DNA from: Primula veris
Taxonomy: Eukaryota; Streptophyta; Magnoliopsida; Ericales; Primulaceae
Length of the DNA stretch: 64,000 nucleotides
Assembly (NCBI GenBank): GCA_963682055.1
Contig: OY821740.1
Span: 47,078,795 to 47,142,794, forward strand
Direction: 5' to 3'
Every line of letters starts with the position of its first letter. Within the stretch, counting starts at the first letter, position 1. Below the pieces are notes generated by a model. The model had not been told where the DNA came from. It did not search any database and worked only from the letters and a program-made list of their open reading frames with translations. Below are positions 36,656-49,028 of this stretch, one piece after another. A program made the translations under genes and the position numbers.

Positions 36656-39600
36656 ATGGCGATGGCGGGGCTATACCGGAGAATCCTACCGTCGCCACCG
36701 GCCATTGACTTTGCCTCGCCTGAAGGAAAGGTAATACATATACATATGCATGTACGTATGTATGTGTGTGTGTTATAGGACTCTAGCTAGTCGAACTGTT
36801 AGGGTTTTATATTAGGCATTGTAATTTCTAAATTATAATCAATCCTAGGGTTTTAAATTATGAATTGCAAACACAAAGGTTGATTTCAGTTAAGTACAAT
36901 TTTGATATACTACTTGTTAGCGAAGAGCGGGGTTTGGAGGTTAATATTTCTTTTTATTTTGTCATGTAAACCGAGAAATTGCCAATTTGGTAAATCTTGG
37001 GAGTTTGTATACAGTGAAATCGAAATAATGCAAAATTGTGGTCCTTATTTTCTCTTATGTTGTATACTGTAAATTTGTTTCAATATTATACTTATATATG
37101 AATTATCTCACTTTTGAATTATTGTTAGGCGAGTCGTCTTAATTATATACTATGCTAAACTACTATTTACGTTTTAGTCAAATTCGACAACAACTGAAGG
37201 TCTAGTCTAGTTTATTTGCTAGTTCAAGGTTTGATTCAACGGAGCAAAATTTGTGTAAGCTTTTATTTCAAGTATTGAAATAAATGAAAAAAGAACCACC
37301 CTCCTATAATCACCTCGCTAGAATTCTCTATTGTTCGGTTATAGTATTCATCCATATTGGTTTCAGCTGGTATATGCTCTAGGATTTTAAAATTAGAATT
37401 TTATGTAACAATAACGTTATAGCGCTGTAAATGGAAGACCATGGGAGTTGTTTGATCATTAACGTAAACAAATTGTGTAAGACCTCTGTTCTCGTAGTGT
37501 ATTTAAGACCATTTTTCAATATTTAGGCTGTGTTTATCTTTCTGGGCTTATACATGCTACCTTGGTTTTAAATATTATCATCGGCTTCAAAATAGTAACA
37601 GAGATGGTTATCTTCTGTTTAGTTTGAGTTATTAAAAAAAAAAATGTATATTGGACATGCAGCTATTATTTTCAGAAGCCTTTCAAAGTGGCGCGATGGA
37701 AGGGTTTTTTAAGCTGATTTCTTACTTCCAAACTCAATCGGAGCCTGCTTACTGCGGACTGGCCAGCCTTTCCATGGTCTTGAATGCCCTTGCTATTGAC
37801 CCGGGAAGAAAATGGAAAGGTAATTTCTTTATTTAATGTGATAACAAGTGCTTGAACTCTGTTTATATCTTAAAAGCATAATTGTTTCCATTGAAAATAA
37901 TAGTGTATGGCATTAGTCCTTTTTACATCACTTGGCAAATATTTTATTGGTCTTAAGTCTAATTGAATTGTTGAAAGAAAGGAAAACATAACAGGTGTTT
38001 GCTTCATGACAATTTGGCTTCTCATCCATCCGACTAAATGCATATATGTACTTGCCATGACATAATATATATGCATAACCACTTTCCTTTCTATAAGCAC
38101 CACAAAGACAGGCGTAGTTATTATTTTACTTGGCAAATTGTTTAAAGTCGGAGATTTAGCTACCCCAGTCTTAGTTACTCGTAATGCCCTTGTTTATTTG
38201 TGTGTTTCCATCTTTATAAATATGTTTGAAGATTTTATGTTTTGACTCTTGATGGATATCTTTACAAGTGTGTCCAGCTAAATTCACTTGGATGTTATAA
38301 CTTTATATCCTACTTATAAAAGTTTTTGTATGTCAAACTTGAATCCACCATCCTGCATTGGACTTGACAAAGCACAATCTTCTAAAATTAATATAATTCT
38401 TCTTCGTTAAGGCTAATAGGCTATGGTCTTATAACCCCCTGACATGTTCAACTTAAGTTGTATGTTCTTTCTCATACTTAATTCACATAGATTTGCATTT
38501 AGAGTGAAGATGACTTTGGTGAAGTGTTATATGCAAGAAGACTGTTTGCCTAATTTTTGTAGAAGGTGCTACCAAACTCCTATGTTTCGTTGAATGTAAA
38601 TATGTTAGTGGTTGCATACAGCTCCTCATTTTACAGTTCTTCTTGCTCCAATTCCATTTTTGCTTAATATTTCGAACTGGTTGTATTGTGGTTTATAATG
38701 AAGGACCGTGGAGATGGTTTGATGAATCTATGTTGGATTGTTGTGAGCCTTTGGAGAAAGTTAAAGCTGAGGGCATTTCTTTTGGAAAAGTCGTATGCTT
38801 AGCTCAATGTGCTGGCGCAAAAGTTGATGCTTTTCGCACAAATCAGAGCACAATTGAAGATTTTCGTAAGTTCGTCATTGCTTGTACTGCTAGAGATGAT
38901 TGTCATGTAATATCATCGTATGACAGAGGCAAATTTAAGCAGGTATTCAACATGCTCGCAAGATCTTCTATTTTCATTAAATCCTTTGTTCTCTGGTGAC
39001 TGCTTTTGTTTTTGTCTGGATTTTTACATGCCTTTGGCATTTTGAGTAAATGTCACTGCTTCTATATATTCTGATTTTTTCCCTATGTACCTGCGACGAA
39101 ACTCAGCTATTGTCAGTATAGATTTATAAAGGAAGAGATAAAAGAAAATTTGGATTTTAAGAGTTTTAAAGACTAGACAACTGCACGTTAAAACTGCTCG
39201 TGCTAGTGAGATTCCAGAAAACTTAGGAAAAGGTAGGCTTCTATTTTTTATTATATTTAGAAGTTTATACAAAAATTACCATTATCTTAGGCAAATGTAA
39301 GTTTTTATTGTGTGTATATTTTTATGTTACATACAGAAACTCTTACAACGACTCCTATAGAACGTGATGTGTCGCAACTGAACTAAATACACAAAAATGG
39401 CCCCCTTAAGCTGTCATTAACCAATGTACAGTACACTATTTTTTTCTAAGAGTTTATCTGAATTCAAGTTTGAACTAACGCAGACAACCAAATCCATTCG
39501 ATTTCGAAAAGTGATTACAAATCATTTATACAGTTTTCTGACGAGAAAATTCTAGCTTTATGGAGTGTGTTAAATTGTTAAAAGTACAAACTTTCAATAA

Positions 39601-42600
39601 ACCGTAGCATTTATTTATCAGTTTTGATTTTATTTTTGTCATCCTGATATTTATGCATCACGATAACGGCAGATTGAATTTCCTCTAACACCACCTTCTC
39701 CTTTGTAATATTTTCTTAATGTTTCTTCGATTTCTACTTTAGACCGGAAGTGGCCACTTTTCACCAATTGGTGGTTACCATGCTGGAAAAGATATGGCTC
39801 TGATTTTGGATGTTGCTCGTTTTAAATATCCTCCACATTGGGTCCCTGTCACTCTTCTATGGGAAGCTATGAACACAGTTGATAAAGCAAGTGGTCTACA
39901 CAGAGGGTATTTTTGAACATTATTTTTTGCTCGTTGTCTGTCTCCTTTGGGGAAAACCCACTTTTTGATGACGTGTAATGATTGGGTTTTAAAGTTTAAA
40001 AATACTCAAAAAGTAAAAAATACGTCAAAGATTTTTTTATTATAAATGAGTTAGCAAAATGATAACATTGACTGGATTAATCTGCTAAAAGAGGAAAACA
40101 AAGACTTGAATTAGGGAACCACAAAATGAAATGACGGGTATTTGTTTAAGGGCAGAGGGAGTATGGTGAAACATAGAGGGTAATTGTATGCACTTTTGCT
40201 ATCTTTATATGGTCAAACGTAATTTTACTTTTTGTGGTCAAAGTTACCCTATCACAGAAATTGACTTTTATCGTCACAATTGTTGCTATAATGGGTTGAT
40301 ACTTTCAATGCTTGCTACACATGTAAAGCTGATATCTATCATATATAGTTACGGACTGTAACAGATACAACAATTCTTTAATTCGTGCTACCCTTCTTGC
40401 TTGCTGAGGCCAGTTTTTCTTTATGAGCCTGATATTGGGTCTAATATTGTTTATAAAAAGGTTATATAACCTTTACTAAAATTGGTGATGTTTTTCCAGG
40501 TTCATGCTTGTTTCTAGGCTTCACAGAGCACCTGCCCTGCTTTACACCCTGGTAGGGCTTTGTCTGCTAGAAATACTCAAATACTGATATCTATATCGGT
40601 CAATGGCGGTTTTAAAAGGATATGATATTTTCCAAATTCTTTTGAAGTTATCATCCTTATTACTGAAATGTTCTGTGCTCATCCCATTGAGATAAATAAT
40701 TCCCAGGCTTGAAGTTATAGAAAAGCAAGTGACGCCTCACAGTCGCACTATTATTTCTGAAGGAATATGCAGAAAAGCTTTAACCTTATGCATGTCATCA
40801 ATTCAGTAGTCACATGTGAGATCGAATTATTAGTAGAATTTTTGAACCTTATGTCCCTCATCTACCTTCCCCTTAGAAGCCATGGTTATTTCCCCAGACA
40901 TCAACAGCTCCCTGATCTGGTATTAATCGAAGAGGGATAGGAGAAAAGTAATGAAAGTTACTCAATGGCCGTTACTTGCTACATCTAATGATAAAATTGT
41001 AATATCAGAATTCAGTGCCCCTAAGAGAGCATATAGTTGAACATGTAAAGAGTGATACTAATAGAAATATAAGAATATAAACTGAGGATAGAATAAATAA
41101 AAAATTGGAGAAGGAAAACTGAAGCCGCTTTAGGAGTTTGAAATTGTAATTGGGTTGTGAAATTTTGTATATTCATTTTATTGGGAAAGATATAGCTATA
41201 AGCTGAGAAAGTTGATCAAACTATTGTGTTCATTAAAATTCATCATCAGCCTGTGAAGTTTCCTAATTTCCTTTTCCTGACACAAAGTATGCACTGGGAG
41301 TGTAATTACTTCCCCTAAATCGTGGTCATCCGAGTAATTAAAACGTACAGAACCATATTTACCTACTAAAGCAGGCTATAACTATCTGAACCCTTTATTC
41401 TTGAACCTTTTTTGCATCACACCACACATGACAAACAAATTTTGGCGTGCCAATTGTTTTGAACTATTTTAAGCATCTAGATTATATATTGATGGCAATG
41501 CTCTTGATTTATTAATCATTAATCAAATGATGCTTCATTGCATGAATAGTGGATGGACCTTTTTTGGTTGTTATCCTTTTTTCTCCTAAATAGCGCATCA
41601 TATTAACTGGAAAAACTGTTGTTAATGAGCCATTGTTTTGAACAATTTCTCAGAGCTGTAAACATGAGAGTTGGACCAAAATTGCAAAATACTTAGTAGA
41701 TGATGTTCCTGTGCTTCTAGGATCCAAGGATGTGACAGATATAGAGAAGGCAATCTCCGCTGTGTTGTCGTCTCTCCCTTTAGATTTTGGAGAGTTCATT
41801 AAATGGGTTGTAGAAGTTAGAAGGCAAGAGAACGGCGGTGGTCAAAGTCTCAGCCAAGAAGAGAAAGGAAGGCTAGCTGACAAGGTATCCATCAGCAAAA
41901 ACAACTCCTTGTTCTTTTCCACTTCAATATTGAGCCTTGTTCGGTTGAAGCTTTTAAGCTCTTTTTTTTTTGCTTCAAATCTGTGGTACATTAGGTTAAC
42001 TAGCTATAATAGGCTAAAACCTAAGCTTTTGTGGATCGTTGCCCTTTATAAGTTAGAAGCTTTAAGCTGGATGTACCTTATTTTTCTGAACCTAAAAATC
42101 TTAAGCTTAGTTGCTTAAAGCTGCAACCAAACAAGTCATAGAACTTAATCGATTGCCGCCTCTTAGCTCAGTTTTATTTTTATTTCTTTTTGCTGGCTGC
42201 ATTTGGTTGACTTACTGAACAGCTGAGCTTTTCTAGTCTTTTGTCCTGAAAAGTAGAAGCTTTAAGCTGAATGAATCTAGTTTTTTTTTTCCCTGACAGA
42301 AGAAAATCCAGCCTGTAACCAAACAAAGCCCTACACTCAAAAAATCCAATATATGCACATGATTAGATCTTTTGAATAATAAATCTAAGTGGTAGAATTC
42401 TTTTTCAGGGAATATTTTACCAATTACTTTCACTAATTGCAGCTTTTGCTTTTAAAACTGTCTTGCATTCGGGAGCTTTTGTTGATATACCTCCGAAAAA
42501 ACTTAGAAGCTTTAAGCTGGATGAGCATAGTTTTTTTCTTCTTCTTCTTCTTCCTAAACAATAAATAAATCCAGTTTGTCTGCTTAAATATTACTGGATG

Positions 42601-45372
42601 TGGGACATTAGCAATTACTGTTAAGTGAACATGTATAGTAATTAACTACATATAGCAAAACGCTAGAGAAAAATTAGTAGGGCAAGCAAAACCTAATGTT
42701 TACTTATTTTTATAATTAGACATTTTTCATGAAAAGCTTATGCTTTACACTTTGATGTTCACATAATAATGAAGTTCTTGACAAAAATGATCTAGCGCGA
42801 TTTCTTAAATGTAATCCCTTTTAAATTTTCAAACTTCTTTCAGGAAGAAGTTCTGAAACAAGTGCAAGAGACTGGTCTTTACACACGTGTTATGGAGTTT
42901 CTACAATCTGAGCAGCAAAATTGTGGGACCTTAACAATTGCATCGTTGGGAAATAAATTCCCTGAAGTTGCAGCTAAAGTTTGTTGCCAGGGAGCAGGGT
43001 TTTTATCTGGGATGCCAGGCTCATCGAATGGGCTATGTTGTAGCCAAACATGTGTCAGGTGTTTTCCTATTTTTATATTTACTTTAACCTATGTTTAATC
43101 ATAGGTTTTGATATTATGTAATCCAACATAGGCACTCCAATCTGTAGTTAGTTAAGGTTTAATTTACAACTGTACAATTACATAGTTGTCTATATTTTGC
43201 ACAACAATTCTACATATATTTGGATATATAAGCTAATTCTATTTTTAATTTTTACTTAAATGATGATTAATCATAGTTTTTCGCTAAACGTGCATTTAAC
43301 TAAGAACTCTCTCATCAGTCATCTGTTGTAATAAGTTCAATATGCATGTATACAATTATATAAAGGTTAAAGAGACCATACAGCATTCTTTTAACGAATA
43401 CTACGACATTTAGATTTAAAGCTAATGAAAATTTATTACTTTAAATTATTTCTCAAACTCTCTATGTTGTCACCAATCATCTGTCAGGTGTTTCCAATTT
43501 AGCGGTGAAAAGGCTATTACAGTTGTTTCTGGGACAGTAGTGAATGGTAATCGTGAGGAGGGAATAGATATGTTGGTACCTTCATCTCCGAGGGTTAAAT
43601 GTCAATGTGATTGTAAACCAGAGAATGATGTTCTTGGGATGCACCCGATGAGTAATGATATTTTGACCGTGCTTTTATTGGCGCTTCCACCTCAGACATG
43701 GTCTGGTATCCAACACGAGAAGCTTTTGAAGGAGATACAAACTCTTGTTTCAACAGAAAACTTTCCTATGTTGCTACAGGAGGAGGTAAAATTGTTCTCA
43801 TTGTTTCAACACTTAATGTTATTTCGGCTTTGTTTCTTTCCAGCTTTTTGCCTTTTGCCGTAAAGGATGACTGCATTTGGGTTCTGTCTTGAAAGTTTTC
43901 TTTTGGCTTGTACAAACTAGAGGCTTTAGCTGGATGAACCTGATTTTTTTTTTCTCTCTAAAACTATCCAGCTTATTTACTTAAAAGTTTCAACAAAGAC
44001 TCCTTCTATGTTAGGTTGTCAAGAAAGAAATTATCTTGTTTGCCCATTTAATTCTAAAGTTCCCCTTGTTTTTTAAATTGTAAACGCAAAAATAAGGTAC
44101 AGAGAATTCAAAGGAAATATGATATGTTTGTATAGTTTATTCACAGAGTCATAGGTATTCACACTTCTAGAAACTTAGTCACCTTAGTTGGCATACACTT
44201 TGACTATCATTGTCCTCCTTTAGCGATTGTACTGGCAAGTACTTGTCAAAAGAGAAAAGAAGTTTCCTTAGATAATATCCCAGAAACCTAGGCAGTATAG
44301 CTGGACCTTTCTAGTTCATGCACTCCCTCCTTCCCACATACGTGAGGTATATTATAATGAAAATGGACAATTATTTTGAGACGGAGGGAGTATTGACCAA
44401 AGCTAGTTTCCGGACTTCTTATATTATGTCGACGAACTTGTTAGTGTATTCTGTAATGGTCTGTGCATCCTCTAATTCTCTACTTTGACATGCTGCCAAT
44501 GTTCGCCTTGTTAAAACACCTTGAAACCGCTAGATTTCTTATTTAAAGGTCCCTTTTCTTAATATCCTATCTAATTCGTCTCATTTTGACTTATGCATTC
44601 AACTTTAAGCTGATATCCAACATTATGGCACAAATAAAGGGAAGAGGCAGAATCTTGAGTTTTTAGTTTCCTCAATCCTTTTCTTGTATATATATATTTT
44701 CCCATGTGTATTAAGTACATATCAGTGTTTTAAATAGCGTTATCGCTATCGTAGCGTTTTTTCGAGAAAAACGCTAAAAGCGCTAATAGCGTTGCTATAT
44801 AGCGCTTTGCGGTGTATTTTTTTTTGCCTAAATATGCACTAAACTTTAGAATATATAACAAAAAAAAAATAAAAAAATATAGTTATATTAGATAGCAATA
44901 AAAAAAATCAAAAAAAAAATTGTTGTTGGTGAGTTTCGAACCCAGGTCTGCTGGAAATTACAGCAGAGTCTTAACCATCTGGGCTGTAGACACTTTTATG
45001 AAAATTGCACAATATATATTTATTATTTAGATCCGCTGTTTTTTTTTTAACTCGCTATTTATGCTTTTGGTCCAGAATTTCGCGATTTTTGCGCTTTTGG
45101 TCCCCTATAGCCCGATTTTAGCGCAATTCCACCCAAAATCGTGATTTTTCGTTGCGTTTTTTACCAAAAAAGCGCTATTTCGCGCTACATAGCGCTATGT
45201 AGCGCGAATTTTAAAACAGAGGTACATATTAGTTAAGAATTTGTCTACGTCAAACTGATAATTTTTCATCATTGCGACATTTCAGGTTTTGCACTTGCGA
45301 CGGCAGCTACACATTCTCAAGAGATGCAAAGACAATAAGGTAGAAGAAGATCTAGGAGCACCTGTTCCGTAG
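36656..45372 (+). CDS. PCS1: phytochelatin synthase (9 exons, 505 aa)
   Basis: Exons: 36656-36730, 37663-37819, 38704-38942, 39743-39906, 40500-40551, 41654-41884, 42844-43058, 43488-43785, 45286-45372; 1518 nt, all GT-AG. The enzyme is a gamma-glutamylcysteine dipeptidyl transpeptidase. It makes phytochelatins from glutathione in the cytosol when metals such as cadmium are present. The papain-like N-terminal domain (about 1-220) is intact: catalytic Cys56 ([11 protein letters not shown]), His162 ([11 protein letters not shown]) and Asp180 ([10 protein letters not shown]) fall at the positions known from Arabidopsis PCS1. The C-terminal domain keeps Cys clusters ([31 protein letters not shown]) and the end [19 protein letters not shown]. 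Length is slightly above the usual 485 aa. The ATG at 36656 starts MAMAGLYRR, as in the family. The assignment is secure; metal response is family knowledge. Confidence 0.97.
41934..42137. mobile_element. MITE, GTTGCAGC family, in PCS intron 6
   Basis: It begins GCCTTGTTCGGTTGAAGCTTTTAAGC; the end is GCTTAAAGCTGCAACCAAACAAGTC, so the ends are inverted copies. A second, more decayed copy follows at about 42165-42332, ending GTAACCAAACAAAGCC. Neither has an ORF. Confidence 0.75.
43059..43487 (+). other. PCS intron 7, bounded by 16-bp near-identical direct repeats across both splice sites
   Basis: CATGTGTCAGGTGTTT (43049-43064) and CATCTGTCAGGTGTTT (43478-43493) differ at one base. The intron begins at GT of the first and ends at AG of the second. 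It interrupts the conserved CVRC Cys motif in phase 2. Confidence 0.85.
44323..44390. mobile_element. very short Stowaway-type remnant (68 bp) in PCS intron 8
   Basis: The left end is CTCCCTCCTTCCCACATA; the complement of the right end is CTCCCTCCGTCTCAAAATAA. TA follows on the right; CA stands on the left. It is much shorter than the 235-bp copy at 29835, so it is probably a deletion derivative. Confidence 0.75.
44723..45221. mobile_element. hAT-like MITE (499 bp, 8-bp TSD) in PCS intron 8
   Basis: The left end is CAGTGTTTTAAATAGCGTTA; the complement of the right end is CTCTGTTTTAAAATTCGCGC. Both run into arrays of TAGCG / AGCGCTA motifs. Direct repeats GTACATAT flank the element at 44715-44722 and 45222-45229. 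Eight-base target duplications and CA-starting ends point to the hAT superfamily. It carries a tRNA-like block on the minus strand (separate entry) and no transposase. Confidence 0.82.
44929..44992 (-). other. tRNA-like block inside the hAT-like element
   Basis: On the minus strand it has an A-box-like part (CAGATGGTTAAGACTC), a five- to six-base stem CTGCTG/CAGCAG around a seven-base loop, and a B-box-like GGGTTCGAAACTC. A T-run follows about 12 bases later, as at Pol III terminators. The acceptor stem does not pair and the T-stem is imperfect, so it is not a working tRNA gene. A tRNA-derived SINE head or relic is likelier. Confidence 0.5.
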
Positions 45373-45756
45373 CTTCTCCTTCTCCACCAAACTTAATTAT
45401 ATTTTTCTTTTTAACTTATGAATAAAGTGCAAATTAAATTCTCACTAGCAAACTTGTATAATTTTCCATTCGAAATTATTGCATATGCAACTGCAGCAAG
45501 GATATCCATTGCCTTACACAATTATCAAAGAAGCAAGGGATACCACTCTCTCGGATAACTACGGGAAATAAAGAAGAAGCTAGAGTCGTTCATCAGAATT
45601 TTAATTTCTCAATGAAATACCACGTCATCAAGAATGGCATTCGGGTGCCCAATCCTGGTCAGCATGCTGTATGTGGGTCGAATGAGTTTAGATGTATGTC
45701 CTCATGTGCAAGACCTTCTCTGCATATTCCTGGCATATGTTTAAGACACCTTTCTG

Positions 45757-45821
45757 CTAATTGCTAAAAGACTATTTGTCTTTTCTATCAATAGAAAAGA
45801 CAAATAGTCTTTAGTAATTAG
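45757..45821. repeat. near-perfect palindrome (about 32-bp arms) downstream of PCS
   Basis: The left arm 45757-45788 and right arm 45791-45821 are inverted copies separated by only two bases. The inner 22 bp pair without a mismatch; the outer part has one mismatch and one single-base bulge. It lies about 385 bp after the PCS stop codon, possibly within the transcript. Confidence 0.92.
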
Positions 45822-46281
45822 TAAAGATTATGCGTTGACGTGCTTTCTCGATACATAACATTAATCTTTGACAGGTTGTTATCAAGATCATGTAGAACTT
45901 GATCTTAATTTATAAAAAAAATGTAACAGATTTTTGTTATTTACTATGTTTGGTCCTTTTACTATTTATTGATAGAGTACACAGTCAAATGAATGACACA
46001 GTTTTATGTATTCGTCTTTTGTTTTGTTGCGCAAAAAAAAACTACTAATAAAATGCTGAACAATGAACATGTTGGCCGAAGGCAAAATTTCATGGCCCTA
46101 TACGCAAGGCTATTAATTAATTTTCTTATTGCAGAAAATTACAAAAAAATGAAATATTATATGCACGTTTTCTCTGTGGTGACATTTAATTAGCATGTCT
46201 AACGAGTAGTTACTCACCTAATCTAAAGTCTCAACCTGTAGCTTGTTTGGATAAAAACAATAAGCTCATACTAAACATCTC

Positions 46282-46747
46282 AGGGCATCCATAATAGTTT
46301 TGTTAACTTTTTATTATTAACTAGTGGCACATCATCATTTAAAAATCTATTAAATGACACATATGTATATTAAGTTAAATACACACATTAGTTTTAACTT
46401 TAACAATGTTATCTATTTTAATTAAAAATTAATTATTCAAAATATTGTAATATGGATAGGTGTCGGGAGAAAATAAATAGCAGTATTGTAGAGATAGAAA
46501 ATATATGTCTGAGTATTGTAGAGATAGAAAATATATGTCTGAGAAATAACAGTTAATTGTGCGTGTGGATTAGAGTTTTTTGACATGTCATAAGTACTAA
46601 CAATTAAAAATATTGTTATTTTTAACAATATTTTTAACATTTATAAAGTTAACACACTTTAACACAACTAATGAAAAGACAAAATTGCATTGTTAGCTAA
46701 CATTTTTAATTAACAATAGAGATAACAACACTATTGTAGATGCTCTT
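46282..46747. mobile_element. inverted-repeat MITE-like element (about 466 bp)
   Basis: The left end is GGGCATCCATAATAGTTTTG; the complement of the right end is AGAGCATCTACAATAGTGTTG. Both continue through TTA-rich sequence. Such (G)AGCATC...CAATAGTG ends are frequent in plant MITEs of the Harbinger or hAT type; no clear target duplication was found. It includes a 30-bp tandem duplication at 46482-46541. Confidence 0.65.
46482..46541. repeat. 30-bp perfect tandem duplication
   Basis: The unit AGTATTGTAGAGATAGAAAA plus TATATGTCTG occurs twice head to tail without a mismatch, within the MITE-like element. Confidence 0.95.
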
Positions 46748-48944
46748 AATTCCGTACTACTATAATTAATTACGCGTAATTTTATAATGTAAAATTGGTG
46801 CACATGCAAATCATAATTGTAAAATTTGAAAGTTAATCACATATTATAAAATTGCACGTTGCCCCCAACACTTTAGAACAACAACCTCTATTATTTATAA
46901 ATTACGAGCATGATCTGTTACTTATTAATTTTCAATAGATGGAAAAAATTAAATTTAGTCTCCATTGCGACAAAATGACGTGATTTCCTAGGGGTGGCCT
47001 TGTGTGGTTTATTTTGAACCTCTTGTAAATTTTGTTTGGCTCTTAAATCAATTTGCCATTGACATGGGAGGAACTAGTATTAGTGTAAAATAGACAACAC
47101 CATCCCCTCTATGGAGAAAAAAACAATCTTTAACCATTTGATCTAGACAAAAATTATCGATTCAAGGCTTTCAACAAGTCACTAGAAAAATGCTCATTAT
47201 TTTCAATGACTTGCCTTTTTTTCTTCAACTTATTAACGCATCTCTGATTCGGCCTTATCAACAGCGTAGGATGTGAGCACGGTTTTTTCGTTCTAGTTTA
47301 GAGGCAAGTTATTTCACGTTAAAAAAAATGAAGTAAATAAAATTTAAGATTAAATAGTTTGTTAAAATAATACTATTAAATCGATCAAAATCTTAAGAGT
47401 GTTATTTTTCTATTCTAGTTTTGTTTTCTACACATTCATATGTAGATCTCAGAGCGAAAAGAGAATCACATGCACGAGATGGTAGAATTCATGTTGTTCG
47501 TGAGAATTGTAGAAAATATTAAAATCAGTTGTTGAAACCATTTAAAATTAGGATTCTTAATAGAACGAATCTTTTATCATAACAATTTGTAACAGGCATG
47601 GTTTGCAAAATATAATGTTTTGAGGTAATGGGCGTTGTCTTAGTGATGTGCACTATTAATATAATATTGCAGAATATTTACAAGTAGTTATCGTGGAGTA
47701 TTAATGTGTGGTAATAATAAGTATACTACTACTATTATTCAATTAACAAGTGGTGTTAAGATAAAGAAAAAAATGATTAGAAAAGAGTTTATAGCACTTT
47801 GACATATTCGTAATCCGTGTGGGAGTGATGGATGACATCCCTTAAAATATTCAATTGAAACCGACCATTAAATGAGAACATGATAATAGTAGTATTAGTT
47901 TATTCAATTTTTGATAACCAGACTTCGATTATTAACCTTGATAATATGAGTCAACCATTAGGAGCTTTTGTATTTACTACGAAAAGTTTTCTTTTATTAT
48001 TTACGCTATTTTGATGATTTATTTAAATAACATCTAGCGAGTAGGAAGTTTCTCTCAATGACTAATAAAGAGAAAATAAAATTACTGATAGTATGACTTA
48101 AAAAGGAAAAAAAATAAAATGAATTGGATAAAAATAACATTCCAAAGTATACATGAGTGAGTTACAGAAAAATATAAAAAATAAAAAAATGTATGTTGTT
48201 GTAGGATATTATTGGACTTTTGGGCTTCTATTTTATGGGCCCAACTGCGCTTGTAACCCTACCCCTCTATCTATATAAGGAGTAGGGTTAGTGGTCACAC
48301 TGTTGTTAAATTTCTCTATATTATATCTCTATATCTATATACTATATATGCCAGCTACATAGGTTTAATTTTGTCAAGATAGGATTTGGATCTTTACAAG
48401 AGAGGCAACGTATTTCATTTACGGTCCTTCAATCTTTTCGCACCAATACTTTTACGTGTTTGGTAGCAATTTCTTTTCTTTGTATGCTTTAAATATAACT
48501 AACTGAGAAAAAAACAAAAAGTTTATTTCATAATTTCTTAAAAGTATGGAAGAAAGGCAGGTACTTGCAATAAGAACTTGCCCAAAAGAGTAAACACGTA
48601 ATTCCTTTCAAGTTCAATAGTAATAAATTATCAAGCCTTTTATCAATAGATACTGTTTTAGTAAAGTTATTTCCACTATTTTGTTATTCAATACCAATCA
48701 CAATATATATTGAAAATTCATAAAAACTATGCTGGTCAAACGAATTGCGAATTAGTTTAGCTTTTACAAATCAGAGTTCTAGAATCTAGAAAAAAAAAAA
48801 AAAAAAAAAAATAGAGGAGAGCACAATTGACTAATGCACAAGCTAGTCATAAAAATCCAAAGTCGTATGTTATCAACTTATCATGATAGAGTTCATTTTT
48901 CATCATACACTAATTAATCCCCCTAGTTTTATGCAATACAAACT

Positions 48945-48954
48945 CTCTATAAGA
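48945..48954 (+). promoter_or_regulatory. probable TATA box of the alcohol oxidase gene
   Basis: TCTATAAGAA lies 75 bp before the start codon. Initiation would fall near 48975-48985, giving a short A/C-rich 5' UTR (ACACATACAAACATAACC) typical of plant leaders. Confidence 0.5.
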
Positions 48955-49028
48955 AGGCTCATCACTTCCATCAAAACACATACAAACATAACCACAATAA
49001 CACAAAAATATTATATATACAGAGAGGA

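Larger units (their letters stand above)
45373..49028. other. intergenic region, PCS to alcohol oxidase
   Basis: The first few hundred bases are the PCS 3' UTR and flank, containing a strong palindrome at 45757-45821. An inverted-repeat element lies at about 46282-46747. A poly(A) tract of about 24 lies near 48788-48812. A block at about 48220-48310 has two TGGGC site-II-like motifs and a TATATAAGG string followed by GTAGGGTTAG; it could be a promoter or an old LTR fragment, but no gene follows directly. The oxidase promoter occupies the last part. Confidence 0.55.

Noticed and set aside
41885..42843. PCS intron 6 as a U12 intron because it starts GTATCCAT
   Set aside because: One base off the U12 donor, and no TTCCTTRAY-like branch within 8-20 nt of the 3' AG; an ordinary GT-AG intron is simpler.
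44929..44992. functional tRNA gene
   Set aside because: The acceptor stem does not pair, the T-stem has a mismatch, and the position before the anticodon is not U; kept only as a tRNA-like relic.
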